NCBI GenBank assembly: GCA_963760735.1
Contig: CAVXEB010000001.1
Span: forward strand, 1 to 64,000
Length of the DNA stretch: 64,000 nt
Direction: 5' to 3'
Source of the DNA: CF-46 sp963760735
GTDB lineage: Bacteria > Chloroflexota > Limnocylindria > Limnocylindrales > CSP1-4
The translations under genes were made by a program, and so were the position numbers. The notes beneath the pieces were generated by a model. It saw nothing but the letters and a program-made list of their open reading frames with translations. It ran no database searches and had not been told where the DNA came from. Shown here one piece after another: positions 7,481-15,061 of the stretch; the first letter of the stretch is position 1; each line of letters opens with the position of its first letter.

Positions 7481-7486
7481 TATCCT
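7481..7486 (+). promoter_or_regulatory. -10 box TATCCT of the LCP gene
   Basis: TATCCT preceded by TGC, eight bases before GTG 7495. The spacing implies a leaderless transcript. Confidence 0.5.
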
Positions 7487-7494
7487 CCGCGACG

Positions 7495-9102
7495 GTGAAC
7501 CCCCAGACAGAGCGTGGGGCGGCGACCGTCAAGCCGCAGCGGGGATCCCGCTACCTCCACGCCTTCCTCGATGCGATCTTCCCGGGTCTCGGACACCTGC
7601 TGGCCGGACGGCGGCGCCTCGCGGCGCTGTTCGGGCTGCCGGTCATCGCGGTCATCCTCGGCGCTGGTGTTGCGCTTGCGACCTCGTCGATGGGCGGCCT
7701 GCTGGCGCTCGCCCTGAACCCCGCCACGATCATCGCGCTCTTCGTCGGGTCCGCGGCCCTGCTGGTCTGGCGAGCGATCGCGATGGGCTCGAGCCTCGTC
7801 GACGGTCGATATCCGAGGCTCGGCAAGCGCGACGTCCTTCCGATCGCCCTGCTCGGAGTCATCCTGGTCGCCCCGCATGCGTACGCCGGCTACGTGACCC
7901 AGGCCGCGAGCGAAGCGGCGGGCGAGATCATCCCGGAAAACCCGACGACGGCAGGCGCCTACCAGGGCGATCAGGGCCTCCCGGCCGAGCCGGATCCCTC
8001 GGACTTCGAGCTTCCGTCCGGGTCGCCGAGCCTCGAGCCCAGCCCTTCCGTCGCCCCGTCGGCGACGCCGGTCGCTCCCCGCCAGAACGTGCTGATCATC
8101 GGCGTCGACCAGGGCGTCGGCCGGAACACCTTCCTGACGGACACGATGATCGTCGTGTCCCTCGACCCGGTCGGCGAGACCGTCTCGATGATCTCGATCC
8201 CGCGCGACATGGTCGACGTCCCGCTCCCCGACGGACGGAAGTTCCGCGGCAAGATCAACGGCCTGGTGTCGTTCGCCCGGCACCATCCGAAGCAGTTCCC
8301 GGGCTCGAACGGCGACGGTCAGGACGTCCTGATGGGCGCTCTCGGGACGCTCCTCGGGCTGAAGATCGACCACTTCGCCCAGGTCAACCTCCAGGGCTTC
8401 ATCAACGTCGTCAACAAGCTCGGCGGGGTCGACGTCGACGTGGACGACGGCTTCTGCGATCCGACCTACCACGAGTACGGCTACCCGAACGGCTTCGCGA
8501 TCAGCGCCGGACGCCACCACCTCAACGGCAACCAGGCCCTCGCCTACGCCCGCGTCCGGAAGGCAGCCGGGGAGAGCGACTTCACCCGGGCCGCGCGCCA
8601 GCAGGAGCTGCTGTCGGCCGTGCGCGACCGGGTGAAGGCGGGCGGCTTCCTGTCCGATCCGATCGGGCTGCTGCGGGCGCTGGGCCAGACCGTGACGACG
8701 AACGTCCCCCGCCGACTCGTCCCCGATCTTGCCGAGGTCGCCTCGCGGGTCGGGCGCAAGCAGACCTTCCGGGCGGTCATCGGCCACCCGCTCGTGAAGC
8801 CCGGCTACGACGCCCGGGGATCGATCCAGATCCCCGACACGAAGGCAATCCGGGCCCTGGCCGCGAAGCTGTTCCCGTCGCCCGGCGAGCAGCCGGTTGC
8901 GAAGTACCAGGTGCCCGCGTCGACGGGCCGCGTCTCCGGCTCGGGCGTCAGCAACTGTGCCGGCGCACCGAAGCCGAGGGCGACCCCGCGACCCACTCCC
9001 AGGCCGACGCCGAAGCCGACCGTGAAGCCGAAGCCGACGCCGACGAAGGCCCCGGCGCCGACGCCGACACCCGCCGCGTCGATCGAGGTCGCCCCCTCCT
9101 GA
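7495..9102 (+). CDS. LytR-CpsA-Psr (LCP) family cell-wall protein
   Basis: About 535 residues. The first 150 hold three or more membrane segments (LFGLPVIAVILGAGVALA; NPATIIALFVGSAALLVW; VLPIALLGVILVAPHAY), then a Pro/Ser/Glu-rich linker, then the LCP domain: VLIIGVDQG, TDTMIVVSLDP, MISIPRDMVDVPLP and later NQALAYARVRK with the Arg that contacts pyrophosphate lipids. Around 60 C-terminal residues are Pro/Thr/Lys repeats. LCP proteins transfer glycopolymers from undecaprenyl carriers to the wall. GTG 7495 fits the upstream TATCCT box; TTG 7477 is an alternative. The extra N-terminal membrane spans are more than the single span usual for the family. Confidence 0.88.
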   Translation: MNPQTERGAATVKPQRGSRYLHAFLDAIFPGLGHLLAGRRRLAALFGLPVIAVILGAGVALATSSMGGLLALALNPATIIALFVGSAALLVWRAIAMGSSLVDGRYPRLGKRDVLPIALLGVILVAPHAYAGYVTQAASEAAGEIIPENPTTAGAYQGDQGLPAEPDPSDFELPSGSPSLEPSPSVAPSATPVAPRQNVLIIGVDQGVGRNTFLTDTMIVVSLDPVGETVSMISIPRDMVDVPLPDGRKFRGKINGLVSFARHHPKQFPGSNGDGQDVLMGALGTLLGLKIDHFAQVNLQGFINVVNKLGGVDVDVDDGFCDPTYHEYGYPNGFAISAGRHHLNGNQALAYARVRKAAGESDFTRAARQQELLSAVRDRVKAGGFLSDPIGLLRALGQTVTTNVPRRLVPDLAEVASRVGRKQTFRAVIGHPLVKPGYDARGSIQIPDTKAIRALAAKLFPSPGEQPVAKYQVPASTGRVSGSGVSNCAGAPKPRATPRPTPRPTPKPTVKPKPTPTKAPAPTPTPAASIEVAPS

Positions 9103-9133
9103 CCGCCCGGCCCCGGGCGGCGCCAGCGGCGCC
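9103..9133. terminator. Convergent hairpin pair between LCP and metX genes
   Basis: CCGCCCGG (9103-9110) and CCGGGCGG (9113-9120) form a strong stem, followed by GGCGCC-AGC-GGCGCC (9119-9133). It lies between two convergent stops. There is no T run, so intrinsic termination is plausible rather than sure. Confidence 0.4.
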
Positions 9134-9136
9134 GGG

Positions 9137-10204
9137 TCACGTCCCGAGCGCCTCGCGGAGCAGGTTCGTCAGCTGCCGCCACTCGACGAGGAAGGCATCG
9201 TGGCCTTTCGTCGACTGGATCTCGCGATAGCGAGCCGCCACGCCGGCCTCGCGGGCTGCATCGACGAGCCGGCGGACCTGCCGCGGCCCGTACAGGATGT
9301 CGTCGGCAATCCCGATCCCTGTCAGACGGACGTCCGCGACCGCGAGGTGGGCGAGCGCGGCGTCCACGCCGCTTCGGCCGGCCCCGATGTCGTGGCGATC
9401 CATCGCCCCGGCAAGGATCCGGTACGTGTCCCCATCGAATCGCTCGACGAGCTTCTCGCCCTGGTGCTCCAGGTAGCTGACGATCGACGGCCGGCCGTCG
9501 GCCTCGTTGTCGCGGCCGAACCGCTCGTCGAAGTCGGCCTCGCTCCGGTACGTGGTCATCGCCAGCTGCCGGGCCAGCCGAAGCCCGTCGTCGCCGAGGC
9601 GATCGATCAGCTCGGTCTGGATCCGGTTCCAGGCGATCGCCATCGCCCCCGTAGCGGCCGGGGCCGCGATCGGCACGACGTGGTGCACCGCCATCGGCCG
9701 GGCCAGGGCGACCTCGAGGGCGACCATGCCACCGAGCGAGCCGCCGACGACGAGCGCCAGGTTCCGGATCCCGAGGGCGTCGAGGAGGGCCCAGAACGCC
9801 CGGGCCTGGTCGCGGGTCGAGACGAACGGGAATGCCTCGCCGTACGGCCTCCCCGTCGCCGGATCGACCGAGCGTGGCCCGGTCGATCCGTAGCGGCCGC
9901 CCAGGAGGTTGGCGCCGAGGACCCCGACCCGCGTCGTGTCGAGGGCCCGGCCCGGCCCGATCAACGGCTCCCACCAATCGCCCGCCGCGTCGGCGGAGCC
10001 CGTCAGGGCGTGGACGACGAGGACCTGCGGCGCGGTGGACGGGCCCGGCCCGTCGTGGCGCCAGGCCACGACGAGCTCGGGCAGGACCGTTCCGTCCCCC
10101 AACGGGAACGGCCCGAGGCGCGTGCTCTCGACCGTGCCCGACCCGAAGGCGCGGGCAGGGGTCGCCGGGGACGCCGTCGAGACGTCCCCGGCGGCGACGG
10201 TCAT
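9137..10204 (-). CDS. metX: Homoserine O-acetyltransferase (MetX)
   Basis: 355 residues of the alpha/beta-hydrolase-type MetX family, which acetylates homoserine with acetyl-CoA to make O-acetylhomoserine for direct sulfhydrylation. The oxyanion region VVHALTGSADAAGDWWEP lies at about 63-80. NLLGGRYGSTGP near 99-110 is typical. The nucleophile is Ser156 in GGSLGGM (most relatives have GGSMGGM). The His of the triad is about 335 in KGHDAFL, and the acid would lie about 30 residues earlier. Its start overlaps the metY stop by 4 bases, so the two are one operon (metY-metX), with the pathway's two consecutive enzymes coupled. Regulation is probably through the metY leader. Confidence 0.92.
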   Translation of the reverse strand: MTVAAGDVSTASPATPARAFGSGTVESTRLGPFPLGDGTVLPELVVAWRHDGPGPSTAPQVLVVHALTGSADAAGDWWEPLIGPGRALDTTRVGVLGANLLGGRYGSTGPRSVDPATGRPYGEAFPFVSTRDQARAFWALLDALGIRNLALVVGGSLGGMVALEVALARPMAVHHVVPIAAPAATGAMAIAWNRIQTELIDRLGDDGLRLARQLAMTTYRSEADFDERFGRDNEADGRPSIVSYLEHQGEKLVERFDGDTYRILAGAMDRHDIGAGRSGVDAALAHLAVADVRLTGIGIADDILYGPRQVRRLVDAAREAGVAARYREIQSTKGHDAFLVEWRQLTNLLREALGT

Positions 10205-11538
10205 CCGGCCGCGCCGACGAGGTCGCCGGCCGTTGCCGCCTCCCCGAGCGCAATCGAGAGCGCCCGATCGAGGTCGGCGATCAGGTCGTCGACGTGCTCG
10301 AGGCCGACGGAGAGCCGGACGAGGTCCGGCGTCACGCCGGTCTGGACCTGCTCCTCGGGCTCGAGCTGGGAGTGCGTCGTCGAGGCGGGATGGATGATCA
10401 ACGACTTCGCGTCGCCGACGTTGGCGAGCAACGAGAAGATCTGGACGTTGTCGATCAGCCGTCGACCGGCCTCGACGCCGCCCCGCACACCGAACGTGAC
10501 GATCCCGCCGAACCCGCCCTTCAGGTACTTCACGGCCTGCTTATGGGTCGGCGCCGACTCCAGGCCCGGATAGCTGACCCAGGTCACACCGTCGCGTCGC
10601 TCGAGCCAGCGGGCGACCGCGAGGGCGTTCTCGCTGTGACGCTGGATGCGCAGCGGGAGCGTCTCGAGGCCCTGCAGGAAGAGGAACGCGTTGAACGGGC
10701 TGAGCGAGGCACCGACGTCGCGGAGGCCCTGGACGCGCAGCTTGAGGATGAACGCGAGGTTGCCGAACGCCGCGGTGTAGCTGATCCCGTGGTAGCTCGG
10801 GTCGGGCTCGACGAAGTCCTGGTGGAACCGCGGCGAGGCCGCCCAGTCGAACGTGCCGCCGTCGACGACGACGCCGCCGATCGCCGTGCCGTGCCCGCCG
10901 ATCCACTTCGTCGCCGAGTGGATGACGATGTCGGCGCCGTGCTCGATCGGCTGGGCCAGGAGCGGCGCGAACGTGTTGTCGACGATGACCGGGACGCCCC
11001 GCGCGTGGGCCACGTCCGCGATCGAGGCCAGGTCGTGGACATCGAGCCGGGGGTTCCCGATCAGTTCGAGGAAGACGGCCTTCGTGTGCTCGTCGATCGC
11101 GCGGCCGAAGGCGCTCGGGTCGGAGCCGTCGACCCACTTCGTCGTGATCCCGATCTTCGGCAGGGTATGGGTGAAGAGGTTGTAGGTCCCGCCGTAGAGC
11201 GACAGCGAGCTGACGATGTTGTCGCCACTCCGGGCCAGGTTGAGGATCGAGAGGGTCTCGGCCGCCTGGCCGCTTGACGTTGCCAGGGCGGCGACGCCGC
11301 CCTCGATCGAGGCGACGCGCTGCTCGAACACGTCGTTCGTCGGGTTCATGATCCGGGTGTAGATGTTCCCGAACTCCTGGAGCCCGAACAGCCGCGAGGC
11401 GTGGTCGGCGTCGTTGAAGACGTAGCTCGTCGTCGCGTAGATCGGGACGGCCCGGGCGTTCGTCGCCGGGTCGACCTTCTGGCCGGCGTGCAGGGCCCTG
11501 GTCTCGGGCTTGAACTGGGTGGGGTCGAGGTCGGTCAT
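10201..11538 (-). CDS. metY: O-acetylhomoserine sulfhydrylase (MetY), PLP enzyme
   Basis: 445 residues, Cys/Met metabolism PLP family. RALHAGQKVDPATNARAVPI opens the protein, YTRIMNPTNDVFEQRVA follows at about 60-76, and the pyridoxal phosphate lysine is Lys211 in SATKWIGGHG. The insert with SPRFHQDFVEPDPSYHG and the overall length (about 430-445) are typical of MetY rather than of cystathionine gamma-synthase (about 380). It makes homocysteine from O-acetylhomoserine and sulfide. It is first in the metY-metX operon and has a clear ribosome site (GGAGGAA) and a roughly 250-base leader with a terminator. Confidence 0.92.
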   Translation of the reverse strand: MTDLDPTQFKPETRALHAGQKVDPATNARAVPIYATTSYVFNDADHASRLFGLQEFGNIYTRIMNPTNDVFEQRVASIEGGVAALATSSGQAAETLSILNLARSGDNIVSSLSLYGGTYNLFTHTLPKIGITTKWVDGSDPSAFGRAIDEHTKAVFLELIGNPRLDVHDLASIADVAHARGVPVIVDNTFAPLLAQPIEHGADIVIHSATKWIGGHGTAIGGVVVDGGTFDWAASPRFHQDFVEPDPSYHGISYTAAFGNLAFILKLRVQGLRDVGASLSPFNAFLFLQGLETLPLRIQRHSENALAVARWLERRDGVTWVSYPGLESAPTHKQAVKYLKGGFGGIVTFGVRGGVEAGRRLIDNVQIFSLLANVGDAKSLIIHPASTTHSQLEPEEQVQTGVTPDLVRLSVGLEHVDDLIADLDRALSIALGEAATAGDLVGAAG

Positions 11539-11634
11539 TGGGGTTCCTCCGTGGTGAGTCGAACGGGTGAGCGGTGGTGGCGATCCCGGTCGGTTCGGGG
11601 TCGGCGGCCACCCGTCGTGGTTGTCGGAGGAACG

Positions 11635-11669
11635 AAAAAGCCGCGGTTCCTGGTTTCAGGATCCGCGGC
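11635..11669 (-). terminator. Intrinsic terminator in the metY leader (attenuator)
   Basis: On the minus strand a stem of about 12 pairs, GCCGCGG-A-TCCTG against CAGGA-A-CCGCGGC (11640-11669), is followed directly by five T (11635-11639). It lies about 100 bases before the metY start, so it must be bypassed for expression. That makes it an attenuator rather than an end-of-gene terminator. Confidence 0.8.
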
Positions 11670-11672
11670 CCC

Positions 11673-11719
11673 GGGACCTGGTCTGTGGTCCCGCGCTCGT
11701 TCTCAGGTTGCGCGTGACC
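11673..11719 (-). promoter_or_regulatory. Mutually exclusive hairpins in the metY leader
   Basis: Segment 11687-11692 can pair in two ways. With 11673-11678 it forms GGGACC/GGTCCC; as part of 11687-11696 it pairs with 11710-11719 in a 10-bp stem with one mismatch. The second stem starts directly after the stop codon of the short leader reading frame. The class of element is not certain: I did not find a full SAM or T-box consensus, only GGAACCGCG-type words near the terminator. Confidence 0.5.
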
Positions 11720-11785
11720 TCAGACCCCATCCTCCGCACGGCGGGGCCGCCAGCGCATACACATCGAACGGCGGTACGTGTTCAT
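11720..11785 (-). CDS. Putative 21-residue leader peptide of metY (Met/Cys-containing)
   Basis: From ATG at 11785 the frame reads MNTYRRSMCMRWRPRRAEDG plus Val and then TGA. The run Met-Cys-Met in the middle is notable for a peptide just upstream of methionine biosynthesis genes. The stop lies at the base of an alternative hairpin and about 50 bases before the attenuator. A ribosome stalling for charged Met or Cys tRNA would change folding downstream. This is inference from arrangement; the frame is open further upstream, and no strong ribosome site is visible. Confidence 0.4.
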   Translation of the reverse strand: MNTYRRSMCMRWRPRRAEDGV

Positions 11786-11871
11786 TGCCCGCGATGCTCG
11801 TCCAGCCCTTCGCGATCCGTCAACCCGAGCGACCGAAACGCAACCTTGGCGTTCCGCGGACCGAGCCGCGG

Positions 11872-11877
11872 TAGTCT
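11872..11877 (+). promoter_or_regulatory. -10 box TAGTCT before the AcuI-like gene
   Basis: TAGTCT ends eight bases before ATG 11886, the leaderless arrangement seen at other core genes here. Confidence 0.5.
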
Positions 11878-11885
11878 GAGCACGC

Positions 11886-12914
11886 ATGACCGCGATCCCC
11901 AGGACCTTCCGCGCCTTCGTCGCCGAGTCGGTCGCCGACGGCGAGCTGGTGATGCGCCAGATCCGCGACTTCGCCGCCGCCGACCTGACGCCCGGCGAGG
12001 TCGAGGTCCGGATCGACTGGTCGAGCGTCAACTACAAGGACGGCCTCGCGACGATCGCGAACGGCAAGGTCGCCCGGATCAACCCGTTGATCCCGGGGAT
12101 CGACCTGGCCGGCGTCGTCGTCGATTCGTCGGATCCGTCGGTGTCGGTCGGGGAGGACGTCCTCGCCCATGGCTACGACCTCGGGGTTGCCCGGCATGGC
12201 GGGTACGGCCAGTTCACGCGACTGCCCGCCGGCTACGTGGTGCCGTTGCCCTCGGGACTGACCGCCCGCGAGGCGATGTCCATCGGGACGGCGGGCTTCA
12301 CGGCGGCGATGTCCGTCGCGGCGCTGGAGCGATACGGCTTGAAGCCTGGCGACGGACCGGTTCTCGTGACCGGGGCGAGCGGCGGCGTCGGCAGCGTGGC
12401 GGTGGCGATCCTGGCCGCCCGGGGCCACGAGGTCTGGGCCTCGACCGGGAAGTCGTCCGAGCAGGGGCGGCTCCTCGGACTGGGCGCGGCCGGAACCGTC
12501 CCGCGAGAAGAATGCACGGCGGGGAGCGCCAAGCCGCTCGAGTCCGGGCGCTGGGCCGGGGCGGTCGACACGGTCGGGGCGGCGACGCTGCCGTACATCC
12601 TCCGGACGCTTCGACCCGGCGGAGCGGTCGCGTCATCGGGGAACGCCGGTGGCGCCGGGCTGACGACGACGGTCCTGCCGTTCATCCTGCGCGGTGTGGC
12701 GCTGCTCGGCATGGACTCGGTGAACATGGCCATCGAAGAGCGGCGCGCCCTGTGGGGCCGGATCGCCACGGACCTGCGGCCGAACGGGCTCGACGTGGAG
12801 GGCGACGGCGGCCTGGGCGTGACGGAGATCACCCTCGGCTCGCTGGAGCCGGCGCTCGACGCGATCCTCGCCGGCGAATCTCGCGGCCGCTGGGTGGTCC
12901 GAGTCACGGAGTAG
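11886..12914 (+). CDS. acuI: Acrylyl-CoA reductase-type MDR oxidoreductase (AcuI/YhdH family)
   Basis: 342 residues. It starts FRAFVAESV and continues VEVRIDWSSVNYKDGLA, a signature of the AcuI/YhdH branch. IPGIDLAGVVVDS follows, then the nucleotide fold GPVLVTGASGGVGSVAVAIL around residues 158-177, and finally the C-terminal IRWVVRV-like end (GRWVVRVTE). These enzymes reduce acrylyl-CoA to propionyl-CoA with NADPH and detoxify acrylyl-CoA. No zinc ligands are present. It is divergent from metY and leaderless by its promoter. Family assignment is strong; the exact in vivo substrate is not proven. Confidence 0.85.
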   Translation: MTAIPRTFRAFVAESVADGELVMRQIRDFAAADLTPGEVEVRIDWSSVNYKDGLATIANGKVARINPLIPGIDLAGVVVDSSDPSVSVGEDVLAHGYDLGVARHGGYGQFTRLPAGYVVPLPSGLTAREAMSIGTAGFTAAMSVAALERYGLKPGDGPVLVTGASGGVGSVAVAILAARGHEVWASTGKSSEQGRLLGLGAAGTVPREECTAGSAKPLESGRWAGAVDTVGAATLPYILRTLRPGGAVASSGNAGGAGLTTTVLPFILRGVALLGMDSVNMAIEERRALWGRIATDLRPNGLDVEGDGGLGVTEITLGSLEPALDAILAGESRGRWVVRVTE

Positions 12915-13197
12915 CCGGGTTCCTTGCCAGATCGTCGCCTGGCGACGACGAATCGCCGGCGTCGACCGAATCCCCGTCAGATCGTCGCCCCTGGTCGACG
13001 AGGCGGACTCAACGGGCCGGGCCGGGCTGTTCCGGGACGCGCTGAGCACGGAATCCCGCTGCGCGGCCCCGGATACCGTGATGAACCACGCCCCGTCGTC
13101 CGCCCACGTCGATCTGGCATGAAATCGGGTCGTGCGGCGACTTGATCGACACCCGAGGACGATCCGGTGGCCGGCGGCGAATCGCGGGACCCGACGC

Positions 13198-14013
13198 TCA
13201 GTCCAGCTCGCCGCGGAGCTGGGCGAGCGCCCGTTCGAGCGGCGCCCGGGCCGTATCCGCCGGGTAGGGAGTCCGGAGGATCGCGTCCGAGAGGTCGAGC
13301 GTCCCGTTGTGGATCAGCGTCGCGAGCTCGGCAATCGTCCTGATCTCGACCATCGACCTCACCGCGAACGCCTTGTCGCCGACGTCGCCGTGGCCGGGGA
13401 CCACGGCACCGGTCACCAGCTCGACCATCCGCTCGACCGTCGCCGGCCACTCCATCGGGTAGCCGTCGCCGAAGAACGGCGGTGCTCCCGCCTCGACGAG
13501 GTCGCCCGCGAACAGGACGTCGGCGTCGGGCACGAGGACCACGACGTCGTTGTCGGTGTGGGCGCGGCCGAGATGGCGAAGCTCGATGCGGCGACCGCCG
13601 GCGTCGAACTCGAGCGTCGCGGATTCGCCGTCGAACGTCCGATCCGGTGGGTCGAGTACGACCTCGGCGAGATCCGCCGCAATGTCCGGCAGAGCGGCGG
13701 ACACCTTCCGGATCTGGTCGGGCCCGGTTTCGGTGATCATCCGGGCGCAGCGAGCGTGACCCCAGATCGGTGCCGGGCGAAACCGGTGGTTGCCGAACGC
13801 GTGGTCGTTGTGGCCGTGGGTGTTCACGACGGCCCGCACCGGCAGGTCCGTGAGCGATCGAAGGTCCGACAGGATCTCGTCCGCCTGGCGATGCGAGATC
13901 CGGGTGTCGACGATCAGGACGCCGTCCTCGCCGAGGATCGCCCCGATGTTCTGGTCGTAGAACGCATAGCGCCGCGTGAAGACGCGATCGCCGACCTCGG
14001 TCCAGACGGGCAT
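13198..14013 (-). CDS. MBL-fold metallo-hydrolase
   Basis: 271 residues from ATG 14013. The metal site is THGHNDHAFGN with His66, His68, Asp70 and His71. Further ligands are the Asp in FAGDLVE and His in VVPGHGDVG. The opening VGDRVFTRRYAFYDQNIGAILGEDGVLIVDT is typical of the class B beta-lactamase-like hydrolases with broad substrates. No signal peptide is seen, so it is probably cytoplasmic. A TACGCT box lies six bases upstream of its start and is divergent from the hydrolase at 14053. The interval 12915-13197 before its 3' end holds no gene. Confidence 0.88.
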   Translation of the reverse strand: MPVWTEVGDRVFTRRYAFYDQNIGAILGEDGVLIVDTRISHRQADEILSDLRSLTDLPVRAVVNTHGHNDHAFGNHRFRPAPIWGHARCARMITETGPDQIRKVSAALPDIAADLAEVVLDPPDRTFDGESATLEFDAGGRRIELRHLGRAHTDNDVVVLVPDADVLFAGDLVEAGAPPFFGDGYPMEWPATVERMVELVTGAVVPGHGDVGDKAFAVRSMVEIRTIAELATLIHNGTLDLSDAILRTPYPADTARAPLERALAQLRGELD

Positions 14014-14019
14014 GTCCGC

Positions 14020-14025
14020 AGCGTA
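14020..14025 (-). promoter_or_regulatory. -10 box TACGCT of the MBL gene
   Basis: Complement of AGCGTA, six bases before ATG 14013 on the minus strand; leaderless spacing. Confidence 0.5.
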
Positions 14026-14039
14026 CCCGCCGGCGACCC

Positions 14040-14045
14040 TACGAT
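14040..14045 (+). promoter_or_regulatory. -10 box TACGAT of the alpha/beta hydrolase gene
   Basis: TACGAT ends seven bases before ATG 14053 and overlaps the alternative ATG at 14044, which favours 14053 as the start. Confidence 0.5.
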
Positions 14046-14052
14046 GCGCGTC

Positions 14053-14958
14053 ATGTCGAGCACCATCGAGACCGCCCAGGCCCGCGACGGAACGTCCATC
14101 GTCGTCCGCCACTGGCCTGCCGCCGGCGAGCCGTGGGCCCACGTCCTGCTGGTCCACGGGATCCACGAGCACAGCGGCCGCTACGAGCATGTCGGCGACT
14201 GGCTGGCGGCAGCCGGCCTCGACGTCACGAGCTACGACCAGCGCGGGTTCGGGCGCTCCGGCGGCCGGCGGGCGTACGTCGATCGATGGAGCCAGAACGA
14301 CGACGACCTGGAGGAGCGTCTCGCGGCCGTTCGCGAGGCTGCGGGCGACGGTCCGGTCGTGTTGTACGGACACTCGCTCGGCGGGCTGCTGAGCCTCGGC
14401 TACGTCGTCGCCGATCCGCCCCGACCGTTGCCCGACGCGCTGATCCTGAGCGCACCGGCGATCGAGTCGACGACGCCGGCGTGGCAGCGCGGGCTGGCGA
14501 CTGCGTTGAACGTCGTCGCCCCGCGCTACGCGTTCAAGAGCGCTCTCGACGGCTCCCTGCTGTCACGCGATCCGGCGGTCGGCGAGGCCTACGCCACGGA
14601 CCCCTACGCCTTCCACGTCACGACGGGCCGGCTCGGGACCGAGGCATTCAAGGAGCAGGCCCGGGTACGCGACGCGCTGAGCGGCCTGTCGCTGCCGACC
14701 TTCGTCTTCCACGGCGAGGCGGATCCGATCGTGCCGGTGGCCAGCAGCGAGCCGCTCGATGCGTTGCCGAACGTCACCCGCCGCACGTGGCCGGACCTCC
14801 GGCACGAGACGCATAACGAGCCCGAGGGCGAGCAAGTCATCGCCGACGCCGTCGCATGGCTCCACTCGGTGCTAGAATTCGCCGTCCAACTGAAGATCGC
14901 CTCCGGGGAGCGCGTACGCGCTGAGAGTGTGGCCCGACCACAGACCCGCCGAACCTGA
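14053..14958 (+). CDS. Alpha/beta hydrolase (monoacylglycerol lipase-like) whose end overlaps a TPP riboswitch
   Basis: 301 residues. HVLLVHGIHEHSGRYEHVGDWLA is typical of Hydrolase_4/monoacylglycerol lipases, YDQRGFGRSGG follows, and the nucleophile is Ser108 in YGHSLGG. FVFHGEADPIVPV carries the acid and LRHETHNEPE the His. Family members normally end near the AWLHSVLEF helix (about residue 276). Here the frame runs on for 25 basic residues through the TPP aptamer and stops at the TGA inside the conserved GAACCTGATCTGG. The catalytic set is complete, so a working ester hydrolase is expected. The leaderless start at 14053 is preferred over 14044. Confidence 0.85.
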   Translation: MSSTIETAQARDGTSIVVRHWPAAGEPWAHVLLVHGIHEHSGRYEHVGDWLAAAGLDVTSYDQRGFGRSGGRRAYVDRWSQNDDDLEERLAAVREAAGDGPVVLYGHSLGGLLSLGYVVADPPRPLPDALILSAPAIESTTPAWQRGLATALNVVAPRYAFKSALDGSLLSRDPAVGEAYATDPYAFHVTTGRLGTEAFKEQARVRDALSGLSLPTFVFHGEADPIVPVASSEPLDALPNVTRRTWPDLRHETHNEPEGEQVIADAVAWLHSVLEFAVQLKIASGERVRAESVARPQTRRT

Positions 14959-14984
14959 TCTGGCTCGTACCAGCGAAGGAAGCA
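14898..14984 (+). ncRNA. TPP riboswitch (THI element)
   Basis: The conserved THI-box parts are present in order: GGGGAGC near 14904, GCTGAGAGTGT near 14919, ACCACAGACCC, GAACCTGATCTGG near 14951-14963, and TACCAGCGAAGGAAGC at the 3' side. It binds thiamine pyrophosphate and lowers expression when thiamine is plentiful. It precedes a pyrimidine-precursor transporter. No T-run terminator follows; the AAGGAAG of the last helix lies at ribosome-site distance from an ATG at 14990, so translational control is likely. Confidence 0.95.
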
Positions 14985-14989
14985 GGCCC

Positions 14990-15061
14990 ATGCGACTCGA
15001 AGCCGTCCCGGCATCCCCGGGGCGGCGTCTCCGTCTCCAGCCCCGGAAAGAGCTCGCATGA
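14990..15061 (+). CDS. Possible 23-residue upstream reading frame between riboswitch and transporter
   Basis: ATG 14990 follows the AAGGAAG of the riboswitch by about seven bases. The frame encodes 23 residues rich in Arg/Leu and ends in a TGA that overlaps the ATG of the binding-protein gene (ATGA at 15058-15061). This would let the riboswitch control the transporter by coupled translation. It may have no function as a peptide. Supported by arrangement only. Confidence 0.4.
   Translation: MRLEAVPASPGRRLRLQPRKELA

Noticed and set aside
11635..11785. SAM riboswitch or T-box in the metY leader
   Set aside because: Short words (TGAAACC, GGAACCGCG) recall these elements, but I could not place the conserved core of either; kept as an unclassified attenuator.
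12915..13197. Small frames between the AcuI-like and MBL genes
   Set aside because: Arg/Pro-rich, no start signal and no conserved motif; treated as intergenic.
13132..14052. Extension of the alpha/beta hydrolase frame upstream to 13132
   Set aside because: It lies opposite the MBL gene and has no hydrolase features before residue 1 of the 14053 start.
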